Of a DNA stretch of 64,000 nucleotides, positions 34,601-42,291 are shown in pieces. Each line of letters begins with the position of its first letter. Positions within the stretch are counted from its first letter, which is position 1. The notes under the pieces are model-generated. The model had not been told where the DNA came from. It saw only the letters and a list, made by a program, of their open reading frames with translations, and made no database searches. The stretch comes from Faecalimonas sp964623905 (GTDB lineage Bacteria > Bacillota > Clostridia > Lachnospirales > Lachnospiraceae): contig CAZUVY010000003.1 of the NCBI GenBank assembly GCA_964623905.1, positions 11,823 to 75,822 on the forward strand, given 5' to 3'. The translations under genes and the position numbers were made by a program.

Positions 34601-37600
34601 TTCCAAAAGATCCTTGGTTCCTACTGCATCCTTGTATTTGTCTTGCAATGTGCCAGTACCATAGTTTGGCGTAATCGAATGTCCACATACAAGTGTATAT
34701 GTATCACCGGCTTCTTTCCAGCTTCCGGTCTGAATAAAATATCCACCTGTCTTACTGGTCACACTCATATCCAATGTACCAATAATCGGTATATCCAAAA
34801 GACTGGTATCCGTCTCACTATTTTGTACCCCCGGAACCTCAGGAATATCCTGCTGAATCGGAGTCACATCTTCTATTATCGGTTCTGCAAGATTGTATCC
34901 CGTATTTACCAAATCTGTAGTGATTTCCGTAGTCTCTGTCTGTGTTCCATTGCTGTCTGTATAGGTATATGTCATCTCTGCTGTAACTGTAACATATAGA
35001 TGCGTATCTTTTGGAAGTGCTGTATTATCATTTAAACTGAGTTTCCATGCTTCATGCTTATCTCCCAGATTGATCGTGGAATCATAAACAGCCTCCATCG
35101 TTTTCAGCTCATCACCATAACTATCTGAAAGATTTGACAAGAAATGATAAGTAACCTTCGTAATCTTGTAAATATCCGAATGCACATAAATATCTGCTAC
35201 GAATTCTGCAGCACCCGCTGATGTCAGATAAATGTAGTTCTGATTATAGCCAACTCCGTCCACTGTAGCAACTACCTCTACTGGATAAAAGCTGCCAGCT
35301 ACGAACTGTGGAAGACTCAGCGAATATTTCCCCGGTCCATTGTATGTAAATGTCACATAGCCGGTTTTGTCCTGATAGCTTACCGCCATGGAATAACTTC
35401 CGCCTACTACTCCCTTAAAGTTCTGAATTTCAAAATAACCGTTTTCATCCGTTGAACCTGCATAAGGATTGTCTTGAGAAACCGTCATCACATACTGCGA
35501 ATTCGCCAAAACGATATCTGCGCTGGTTCCATTCAGCAAGTTTGTATCTTTTCGAGATAAATAACCAGAAATCGTGCCTGTTGAAAGCGTCACATCACTT
35601 TCTTTCACAAAGTCTACTGTAATCGTGTTATTATTCGCATTTCCATCAAGCTGATAATTGAAGGTATCTCCATAATAAGTTCTGCCATTTGACTCCCACA
35701 CGGTAATATAACCATCATCTGCCTTTGCCTTTAATGGATAATAATTGCTGACATCATAAGTATCCTTATCTAAGGCCAGCCCTTCCGTATATAATATGCC
35801 ATGTACATTTTGAGGATCTTTATATTCTACGTACAATTGATCCGAATTTGTATCAAATACGCCCTGGAACGTATAATGGCTATATTTACTGCCTGAAAGA
35901 TCCATGGTAACCGTATCTCCAACCTTGCCGATCACCCCGTATTCTAGAATATCACCATTCGCACTTTGACGTTTTTCATAATGTACTCCAGTAAATGTTG
36001 CTCCATCTTTTCCTGTACCTGTAAATACTACTTTATCTCCCTGATGCAAGTTCTGACCAGAAGGACTTTGAATCGCAATGGTTCCAAGTGCCGCATCCTG
36101 CAGCTCGTATTCTACCTCGATTTTTGCAAAAACCGGACGAATTGTAAATGTGTTATAGCCGTCCGAATCATCATAACACCAACTTGACTCATACTTGCCC
36201 AAAAAACTTTGGTCAAATGTGATATAATCCTGACTCAACGAAATTGTATCTGACCATTTAGTACCGTTCTTTAATTGATAACCGACCAATTTTGCCGGAT
36301 ATGCACTGTCACATGAATAAGCCAGGTTAATATGTCTGTCCGCATCCATTGTATAATACATAGTAGTAGAACCAGATGTCAGAGCCGGTGCGATCGAATA
36401 ACCATTGTAATCCAGAGCTTCTGGCGCCTCTATCCTAATCCTATAGGTTCTTTTATTCATCTTAAACCCATTTGGAGTATAAGCATTCCATCCACAATCC
36501 CAGCTTCCTGGAAGATCGGAATTACAATAGTAAATATACTTGCTTCCCTGATAATTATCCGCAAGCGTATATTTTAAATTCTGTGTACTTTTGTTATCAT
36601 TCTCATATAATTTGTAATGGCCTACATTCCAGACACCAAAGATAACATCACAATATCCCGTGGTCAGATCTTCAATATAGACCGTACCTTCTATCGATTC
36701 GATACCAGTCAGATTATACTTTGATTTTGTACGTGAATACAAATATCCGCTGCTGGAACCTCCCTCGGTATTTAGCTTGTACATATTTTTATCGGAAACA
36801 AAACTGAGGCTTCCATCTGTGGAACTGTCGTCATATTCAAACAGGCCATTGCTGCTGCTTCCCATGACAATGATGCTGCTGTCATCTTCATAAGTAGAGG
36901 TATATTTTTTCGCCCAGTCTGGGAACCAGTTGGTATTACTAACCTGACGCACCGGTGAAATCACATCATACTGTGCCGGAACCGCATCCAATTCTGGATC
37001 TGCCCCTTCTGGAATCTCTTTTTCTTCCAGGCTGACCGTAACCATCTCTTCACTTACCGTATAACCACCATCAGACATAAGTGTATAAGTTCCAGGCAAT
37101 GCTAAAACCACCTGTGTATCCTGATGTGGTGAAAAATCCACATATCCCATTGGCTCGCCGTCATATAAAAGCACTGCCGCTGTTCCTGTCGCAAGATTAC
37201 CAGTTCTCTTAAATGTAATCTGCGCCATACCAGACTCTTCATCCGCGATCAGAACATCCTCACAATCAAATGCAACATGGACCGTTGGATCCTCTTCATC
37301 ATCGATAATCGAGCAAAGTATCTGACCTGCCTCAAAAACCTCGCCTTCATCATCCAGTATCACTGCCATAAAACTTTCATCGTATTCACTGAAGCTGTCA
37401 TCGATTATCTCCACTGTAAGCGGTACTTTTGCTTCTCCGGCAGGAAATGTTACTTCAAATTCCGCTGCCATTGCACCAAGATCCTGAATCTGTGCCAGCA
37501 TATCCGCTGCACTGACTGACTCTTCCGTCTCTGCCGATTCATCATAAGTTACATATGCTTCGGCCGCATCTACCGGAAGATTACTTACAAGTTGGCCTCC

Positions 37601-37972
37601 ATCACGGAATGCATCATAAATACTGGTAGCGCCCTCGATTTTTTCAATCTCTGTGCCATCCAGTTTGATCAAATAATCCATTCCATAGTTCGCGCTGTTG
37701 TCATAAATCTGCACCGTAACAGTAAGTGCATCCTTTACGTTTCCTGCGCGGCTAAGATTCAGCTCCTTACTTCCATCTGTCTCCTGATAAACAGGCGCTG
37801 TCTCTTCAAAATTTACCGAAGCCTTGTCTGAATATGTAATTTCAGATACTGCCTCTTCTTCCGTCTGCGTATCCGTATCTTCTGTCGCAAACGCAGACAT
37901 TGGGATCATGCCGATGATCAGACACAGTGCCATCAACATACTCATTCCCTTTTTCATCCATGTGTTTTTCAT
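31625..37972 (-). CDS. very large surface-anchored protein (2115 residues)
   Basis: A secreted protein with a signal peptide (cleavage after AFA, residue 29). The N-terminal 250 residues contain Calx-beta-type repeats (SEYDESF, IIDDEEDPTV). Later parts include a carboxypeptidase-regulatory-like domain (GYFEIQNF), a beta-propeller or sialidase-like stretch with SSDGGKTWSEV, and CARDB-like beta domains near the end. The C-terminus has a hydrophobic helix and KRFKKRF, preceded by SPSSGDNS, which resembles the (S/N)PxTGD sorting signals of Clostridia but lacks the Thr. It is probably an adhesin or sugar-binding protein. It follows a pseudo-receiver gene by 42 bases and probably shares its LytTR-controlled promoter. 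Confidence 0.82.
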   Translation of the reverse strand: MKNTWMKKGMSMLMALCLIIGMIPMSAFATEDTDTQTEEEAVSEITYSDKASVNFEETAPVYQETDGSKELNLSRAGNVKDALTVTVQIYDNSANYGMDYLIKLDGTEIEKIEGATSIYDAFRDGGQLVSNLPVDAAEAYVTYDESAETEESVSAADMLAQIQDLGAMAAEFEVTFPAGEAKVPLTVEIIDDSFSEYDESFMAVILDDEGEVFEAGQILCSIIDDEEDPTVHVAFDCEDVLIADEESGMAQITFKRTGNLATGTAAVLLYDGEPMGYVDFSPHQDTQVVLALPGTYTLMSDGGYTVSEEMVTVSLEEKEIPEGADPELDAVPAQYDVISPVRQVSNTNWFPDWAKKYTSTYEDDSSIIVMGSSSNGLFEYDDSSTDGSLSFVSDKNMYKLNTEGGSSSGYLYSRTKSKYNLTGIESIEGTVYIEDLTTGYCDVIFGVWNVGHYKLYENDNKSTQNLKYTLADNYQGSKYIYYCNSDLPGSWDCGWNAYTPNGFKMNKRTYRIRIEAPEALDYNGYSIAPALTSGSTTMYYTMDADRHINLAYSCDSAYPAKLVGYQLKNGTKWSDTISLSQDYITFDQSFLGKYESSWCYDDSDGYNTFTIRPVFAKIEVEYELQDAALGTIAIQSPSGQNLHQGDKVVFTGTGKDGATFTGVHYEKRQSANGDILEYGVIGKVGDTVTMDLSGSKYSHYTFQGVFDTNSDQLYVEYKDPQNVHGILYTEGLALDKDTYDVSNYYPLKAKADDGYITVWESNGRTYYGDTFNYQLDGNANNNTITVDFVKESDVTLSTGTISGYLSRKDTNLLNGTSADIVLANSQYVMTVSQDNPYAGSTDENGYFEIQNFKGVVGGSYSMAVSYQDKTGYVTFTYNGPGKYSLSLPQFVAGSFYPVEVVATVDGVGYNQNYIYLTSAGAAEFVADIYVHSDIYKITKVTYHFLSNLSDSYGDELKTMEAVYDSTINLGDKHEAWKLSLNDNTALPKDTHLYVTVTAEMTYTYTDSNGTQTETTEITTDLVNTGYNLAEPIIEDVTPIQQDIPEVPGVQNSETDTSLLDIPIIGTLDMSVTSKTGGYFIQTGSWKEAGDTYTLVCGHSITPNYGTGTLQDKYKDAVGTKDLLEGASSDDPKGAADLKQKSATQVEIAPVFYLKFTVQTADDGNGGLIHYLTGFEFALGIFGAVKKNIPFTVYGVPCYVCITLTTEAYIQLQMNLPEGTQLGAVLTTIVEDATTDVNAFFAAPILKFGVKGGVGYNNWASIFAEGTIEAPFTVDFTPVDAAGQISWDVGIGVDLMAFSAEIEYNSNPYDFGNETLLANLKTIQDLQENTSALQSYRLSSGKSYETLEEALENATFSAKERPEQSTQVLRSGTMTSDTIASGVFMNTEVQLVQLDSGKIMVLFLTDNHAEDGSLNYLSAAYSISSDGGKTWSEVDYVSENIGEATTSLQYDINVFELEDRILVTWSEANLDKVLGDIDLENITADQIAKAMNAMSLKGRFFDKNSGEAMGEAFAIAQNSTVFCGGLEAVQNGDMVYVYYQRNVFPTEEDVTVEDLLSNERTIAMASANVNDTENWTSTPVRAMSKDGKQYRIVDVVPFVHDGILGEVAVLDQNGRLTVTNEETGELEADIEDRQIYLRTYEFDEDGVPTPTALIALTDYNDCAQSPQVLSTDDYLYMMWNQNGEVVYMSDFVARDTDSEEVQDQAYVVANADGTYTVKTPEETGVATVASDESVYIGTRFTASIADDGNVMVSWVATDKEDTTLVPTDEIYGMMLESKEEGLYAVGSPVALTDEDRPIGALDNICMENEETSKFLLVYSRFNEMLRRESTSADIMTQTSVDEPKLAVTVDALDYPLPGTTVNVDLTISNEGFETLNGAAITVSGIGETLNLTVEDEILSGRSKDVTVELTIPEDFDETTDLKVTVSGLGNQAKYTASGETEVLYGSYIVPMDLPQITSIPNSTDCLVQIPVRNNGNASGTVTLDLKNQVFASDKAEDVKEYTFESDVVVSANGEATISYLMEDTLMDAEIYSTVQVWTGEAYDQGTEAPMPKPVTLSLEDVSYGNNGDDTNKPDVSVDADSPSSGDNSQAAIYIIVLIGAVMCLGVVGMKRFKKRF

Positions 37973-38014
37973 GTTGTACCTCCTTCTCTCGTTCCTTATT
38001 CATACTGAACTGCA

Positions 38015-38365
38015 TCAGCAATGTGCAAAGGCTCTCTCTATCTTCTCTGATGTCACAGGTTTTACTCCGAAATAGGAACAATCCAAACGATAAGACTGAG
38101 CCCCAAAATACTTGTCATCAGAAAACCAGATTACTTTCGTGCACGGCTGAACATGTTTGGCTGCAATTACACCCTCCATACCACCGGCTCCATTTGCTGT
38201 AACAAGTACCACATCAAATGCCTGCTCCTGTAAGGACTGTGTAAAATCTCGAAACTCATCATGCATCGTCAAATGTAATTGTCTGTATTGCAGATTCCCA
38301 TGTCCCGTGATCATTTCCTCCAGATCAGAATGTTCATCCGCATGTGCATAAATCAAAATATTCAT
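38015..38365 (-). CDS. stand-alone pseudo-receiver domain
   Basis: A 116-residue single-domain protein with the fold pattern of a CheY receiver. Compared with the response regulator next door, the phosphoacceptor Asp58 is Thr56 (FDVVLVTAN) and the acidic pair DDD is AHA, while the conserved Ser82 and Lys102 (VKPVTSEKI) remain. It should not be phosphorylated and may bind a partner such as the kinase or a regulator. GGAGGTG six bases before the ATG sets the start. It is the first gene of a unit with the large surface protein, divergent from the two-component genes. Confidence 0.68.
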   Translation of the reverse strand: MNILIYAHADEHSDLEEMITGHGNLQYRQLHLTMHDEFRDFTQSLQEQAFDVVLVTANGAGGMEGVIAAKHVQPCTKVIWFSDDKYFGAQSYRLDCSYFGVKPVTSEKIERAFAHC

Positions 38366-38405
38366 CCGCTTCACCTCCGTTCACCTTCTATTACTTCTTA
38401 ACTGT

Positions 38406-38473
38406 AGTGTACTAAATTTTCTGCCCACAGAAAATAGCACCGACACAAACGGCAAAAAAATTACATAAGCGGT
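38406..38473 (-). promoter_or_regulatory. LytTR-type box pair and weak promoter for the pseudo-receiver/surface-protein unit
   Basis: Read on the minus strand: ACCGCTTAT (38465-38473), 11 bases, GCCGTTTGT (38445-38453), 10 bases, a poor -35 TTTTCT (38429-38434), 17 bases, and TACACT (38406-38411). Each box matches the LytTR consensus [TA][AC][CA]GTTN[AG][TG] at 8 of 9 positions. A weak -35 fits a promoter that needs an activator. Confidence 0.5.
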
Positions 38474-38495
38474 AAATGTACGCGTTCACTGACGC

Positions 38496-38524
38496 TTGTT
38501 TTCCCCAAAATACTGCTGTATAAT
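38496..38524 (+). promoter_or_regulatory. probable promoter of the LytTR two-component genes
   Basis: TTGTTT, a 17-base spacer and a perfect TATAAT, 32 bases before the response-regulator start. Confidence 0.6.
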
Positions 38525-38556
38525 TATTTCTAAATTGAGGAAATGAAGGTGACTTT

Positions 38557-39276
38557 ATGAAGATTGCACTCGTAGATGATGATCATTGCTCCCTAGAACA
38601 TCTGACAAAATTGATTTCCCGACAGCTCGACCTCATGGGGGATTCCCGCCGTCGAATCGATACATATTGCAGCGGCGAAGAATTCCTTGCATCATGGAAG
38701 TCAGGCGCATACGATCTTATTATTCTTGACATCTTTATGGGAGAAATTCTGGGAATTGATGTGGCACATAAAATCCGAGAAACAGACCCGGATGTACGTC
38801 TGGCATTCTGTACATCCAGCAATGAATTCGCTTGTGAAAGTTATGAGGTAAATGCACATTATTATCTGCAAAAACCGGTTTCTGAACAGAATATAAAACG
38901 TATGCTCGACCGCTTAAATCTGGAGATCATAGAGAGGATCCGTACTGTAAAACTTTCTGACGGTCAGGACATTATTCTTCGAAATATACTTTTTACTCAG
39001 TATTCTGGACATACCGCTCAGATTCATTTAAAAAATGGAACCATTCTGCGCGCCCGCATCACGCATAGCGAGCTGGAAGAACTGCTCTGCGAACACACTT
39101 ATTTCTGCTGTTGTTCCAAAGGAGTCATTGTGAACTTTTATGAAGCAACCGGAATCCAAGACGCTGTTTTTCATATGACAGACAAAAGCCTTGTTCCGAT
39201 CAGCCGCCGTAAATCCAAAGCAGTCACAGAAGCATACAATCGTTTTCACTTTGCACAAATGAGAAAGGATACTTAA
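38557..39276 (+). CDS. LytTR response regulator (AgrA-like)
   Basis: A 239-residue regulator with a receiver domain (Asp58 phosphoacceptor in LIILDIF, Thr86, Lys106 in LQKPV) and a C-terminal LytTR DNA-binding domain (about 135-235; ending LVPISRRKSKAV). LytTR regulators bind pairs of 9-base direct repeats. Such pairs occur in front of the divergent surface-protein unit and a lipoprotein gene 7 kb away. AAGGTGA precedes the ATG. It is followed 2 bases later by the kinase gene. Confidence 0.92.
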   Translation: MKIALVDDDHCSLEHLTKLISRQLDLMGDSRRRIDTYCSGEEFLASWKSGAYDLIILDIFMGEILGIDVAHKIRETDPDVRLAFCTSSNEFACESYEVNAHYYLQKPVSEQNIKRMLDRLNLEIIERIRTVKLSDGQDIILRNILFTQYSGHTAQIHLKNGTILRARITHSELEELLCEHTYFCCCSKGVIVNFYEATGIQDAVFHMTDKSLVPISRRKSKAVTEAYNRFHFAQMRKDT

Positions 39277-39278
39277 AT

Positions 39279-40598
39279 ATGAATGAACCATTCTACCGTT
39301 ATCTTGAAGTTGCACTGTACGCACTGCTGAATTTTTTGCCTTATCTGATCCTGGCACTGTATCCGTTTCGCAAGCAGCTTAGATTTTCTAAGCCTGTAAT
39401 TATCAGCTTGATCTTTATAATCAGTATTCTTCAAATTTTAACCGGAATATGCGCTGCATTTGAAATCAACAATGCCATGCTGTCAATCCTCAGCACGGCG
39501 CTTTACGCTATTTTTTATTTTACAGCTACCAAAGTTTATTTTGGAAAGTCTCTCTTTACATTATTGATCCTTTCTAATATGGCAAATCTGGTAATGGTGT
39601 TTGCGAAATGTCTGGAAGGTATCCTTTTTGGATCCATGGCATATGAATCCTATCGCTGGACCAACAGTTTCTGTATGCTCATCGGACACTTGTTATTTAC
39701 GACTCCGGTCGCTGTTTATTTTTACAAAAGCTACTCTGTCAGCATAAACAAACCTCACAACAATGTCTGGCGTTACCTCTGGCTGGTTCCTGCCACATTT
39801 TATCTTGCCTGGTACTGGCATCTATATGGACAGGGCAGAAGCAGCCTTGAAGTTGCATTGGAGCCTGTCAATACTTTGTTCTTATTGCTGATAGATATCG
39901 GATCTTTTGTGATCTATCACATGATTTTGCGCCTGATCCATGAGCTGAATAAAAATATGGAATTGGAAATGAAAAATCATCAGCTTGCAATGCAAACGCT
40001 TCAATATGAAAATCTACGGACGAAGATTGCGGAGGCACGCCGTGCCAAGCATGATATCCGCCATCATATTACGCTGATGCGCGAGTATTTGCACAACGGA
40101 AACCTTGATGAACTGGAACGCTATCTTGATCAGTACCAGAAATCACTGCCAAGCGACAGTGGGCTGGTATTTTCAAACAACTATACACTCAATACGCTAT
40201 TATTATATTTTGCTCAGGAAGCTAAGAATTATGGGATTGATTACGATGTTCGAATTGATCTTCAGGAGAATCTTTGGATCCCTGAAAATGACTTGTCTGT
40301 TCTGCTTGGAAATCTTTTGGAAAACGCGATCCATGCCTGCGCAGAACAATCGAATGGCGAACGGAAAATTATAATCCGCGCAAAAGAAACGGAAAACACA
40401 ATTTTTCTAACGATAGACAATACCTTTGATGGGGAATTAAAACAAAGCAAGGATGGAAGTTACCTGTCCACCAAATTGAATGGAAATGGTCTCGGTCTCA
40501 TGTCAGTCCGATCTATTACAGAACAATACCACGGAACTTTTGAAATCGAAACGCAGGAGAACCTGTTCTGCGTGTCCGTTGCATTAAGCCGTGGATAA
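39279..40598 (+). CDS. GHKL sensor histidine kinase (AgrC-like)
   Basis: A 439-residue kinase with six or seven membrane helices in the first 220 residues, a short coiled coil (220-255), a phosphoacceptor His258 in AKHDIRHH, and a GHKL ATPase domain with the N-box LLGNLLENAIHAC and GNGLGLMSVRSI. This is the architecture of peptide-sensing AgrC kinases, but no agrB/agrD genes are nearby, so the signal is unknown. It ends at a bidirectional terminator. Confidence 0.9.
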   Translation: MNEPFYRYLEVALYALLNFLPYLILALYPFRKQLRFSKPVIISLIFIISILQILTGICAAFEINNAMLSILSTALYAIFYFTATKVYFGKSLFTLLILSNMANLVMVFAKCLEGILFGSMAYESYRWTNSFCMLIGHLLFTTPVAVYFYKSYSVSINKPHNNVWRYLWLVPATFYLAWYWHLYGQGRSSLEVALEPVNTLFLLLIDIGSFVIYHMILRLIHELNKNMELEMKNHQLAMQTLQYENLRTKIAEARRAKHDIRHHITLMREYLHNGNLDELERYLDQYQKSLPSDSGLVFSNNYTLNTLLLYFAQEAKNYGIDYDVRIDLQENLWIPENDLSVLLGNLLENAIHACAEQSNGERKIIIRAKETENTIFLTIDNTFDGELKQSKDGSYLSTKLNGNGLGLMSVRSITEQYHGTFEIETQENLFCVSVALSRG

Positions 40599-40601
40599 AA
40601 A

Positions 40602-40656
40602 AAGTGCGATCTATTACCGTCACTTCTTGTGATTTTGACGATAATAAATCGCACTT
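40602..40656. terminator. bidirectional terminator between kinase and Lon-like ATPase
   Basis: AAGTGCGAT and ATCGCACTT enclose TATTACCGTCA/TGACGATAATA. A and T runs on both sides suit the two convergent genes. Confidence 0.75.
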
Positions 40657-40677
40657 ATTTTCTATCATTCCTACTTT

Positions 40678-42165
40678 CTAAGCAAGCAGATCTCTTACCA
40701 TTTTTGAATTGAACACAACCTGTGATACGTGATCCACTTCGATCTGATACAATGCATTTGCTGCCAGATGCTCTGCTGCCTGTTCCAGATCACGGATACC
40801 GCTTGTATTTGCATAATGAGCTACGATCGTATCCAGTGCTTCATCTGTCACGATACACTCTTCTTCCTTTAATCCCATACGTTTCAACACTTTAGGAAGT
40901 GCAAATTTTGAGAAGATAATCTTCTTTTCTTCTGCTGTATATCCCGGAATCTCGATCACCGCGAAACGCGACATCAAAGGCGCACTGATCTGATCCTTGT
41001 CGTTGGCAGTCGCAATTGGATAAACACCGCTGGTCGGAATCATACATTCCATATAGTTGTCAGTGAATCCAAGGTTATCAAGGAGTGTCAGAAGCACGTC
41101 TGCCGGATTGCCATTGCCTTTCCCAGAAGCCGCTTTATCAAGTTCGTTGATGATAAATACAAGATTGGACTCTCCTGCCATTGAGAATGCTTCCATAATA
41201 ATCCCCGGCTTTGCATTGGAATAGATTCTGGAACTTCCTGTAAGCTGCTCCGGATCATTAATCGAACTCATATCCAATGTAGTCCATGGCAATTTCAAAA
41301 TACGTGCAACTGCATACGCGATCTGCGATTTTCCTGTTCCTGCCGGTCCAACCAAAAGAAGACCATATGCAGGCAATGTATGTGTTCTGTTGATCTGAAT
41401 GATCGTCTCGATGATACGCTGTTTTACACGTTCCATTCCATACAATTCTTCGTCCAGAATCTGGCGCGCTTTCACAGGGTCAATAGATTCAAAATAGTTA
41501 TTCTTCCATTGAATATTCATCATAATAGAAAGTGCACGCTGCGCATGACGGCGTTCTTCCTGTGTCACTTCATGGGAATGGGCAACTGCAAGATTTCTTC
41601 TTGCCCACAGTCTGATATTGTCAGGCAAAGTCTTTCCAGCACAGGTCATAAAATCTGAAATACTCTGCAAGCTGGTCAGCTTCATATCGTCCCCTGTCTC
41701 ATCCAGGTCTTCGTCTTCCTCCAAATCATTCAAAGGTGCATTGCTTGCAAACAGACGCTCGATCATAAACTGAAGGAAACCATCTTCTGCTGAAAGCTTT
41801 CCCGCACCGCCAAATGCGATCTCACGAATCTTATAAACGGCATATCCATCTTCGCGATTTTCTCCGGAAAGGCGCACATTGATATGATTCTTTCCAAGCC
41901 ATTTCAAAAGGTATACAAAACGAGAGTCAATCTGCAAAATATCTGCGCTGAATGTTCCGTCGTTTTCTTTAAATTCAAAAGAAGTTCTTTTAATTGGATT
42001 TGTAAAAATTCCGCAAGAATGGTGGCTCCATTTGCGTTCACTATTATCTAAAACCAGAATTGGTCTCTCTGGACTGGCTGTTCGTTCATTCAAATGAAAC
42101 GTTGTATATGTACATACTGCATCCGCTTTATTATCTGGTGTATTGCTAAAATCAAATACTGGCAT
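40678..42165 (-). CDS. Lon-like AAA+ ATPase without protease domain
   Basis: A 495-residue protein. After an N-terminal region with no recognised domain (1-235), residues 236-475 follow the Lon AAA+ module closely: LDEELYGMERVKQRI, Walker A GPAGTGKS (273-280), IATAND sensor 1, LMSRFAVIEIPGYTAEEK, and a helical lid with SGIRDLEQA. The S16 protease domain is missing, and in Walker B the Asp of DEIDK is Asn340 (FIINELDK), with Glu341 kept. It may be an unfoldase or a slow ATPase switch. AAGGAG precedes the ATG. It appears monocistronic. Confidence 0.78.
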   Translation of the reverse strand: MPVFDFSNTPDNKADAVCTYTTFHLNERTASPERPILVLDNSERKWSHHSCGIFTNPIKRTSFEFKENDGTFSADILQIDSRFVYLLKWLGKNHINVRLSGENREDGYAVYKIREIAFGGAGKLSAEDGFLQFMIERLFASNAPLNDLEEDEDLDETGDDMKLTSLQSISDFMTCAGKTLPDNIRLWARRNLAVAHSHEVTQEERRHAQRALSIMMNIQWKNNYFESIDPVKARQILDEELYGMERVKQRIIETIIQINRTHTLPAYGLLLVGPAGTGKSQIAYAVARILKLPWTTLDMSSINDPEQLTGSSRIYSNAKPGIIMEAFSMAGESNLVFIINELDKAASGKGNGNPADVLLTLLDNLGFTDNYMECMIPTSGVYPIATANDKDQISAPLMSRFAVIEIPGYTAEEKKIIFSKFALPKVLKRMGLKEEECIVTDEALDTIVAHYANTSGIRDLEQAAEHLAANALYQIEVDHVSQVVFNSKMVRDLLA

Positions 42166-42254
42166 AATTCCACTCCTTTGTAAATATGATTATGTCTGGC
42201 AGACCGCCTTATCATACCATATTTTTCCGCAAATGAATACTTTAATCCGTAAAA

Positions 42255-42280
42255 AAGGCATCCTCTTTCGAGAATGCCTT
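42255..42280 (-). terminator. terminator after pgi
   Basis: AAGGCATxCTC pairs with GAGxATGCCTT around a 4-base loop, followed on the minus strand by TTTTTTA. It begins about a dozen bases after the stop codon. Confidence 0.85.
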
Positions 42281-42291
42281 ATGTATCATAA

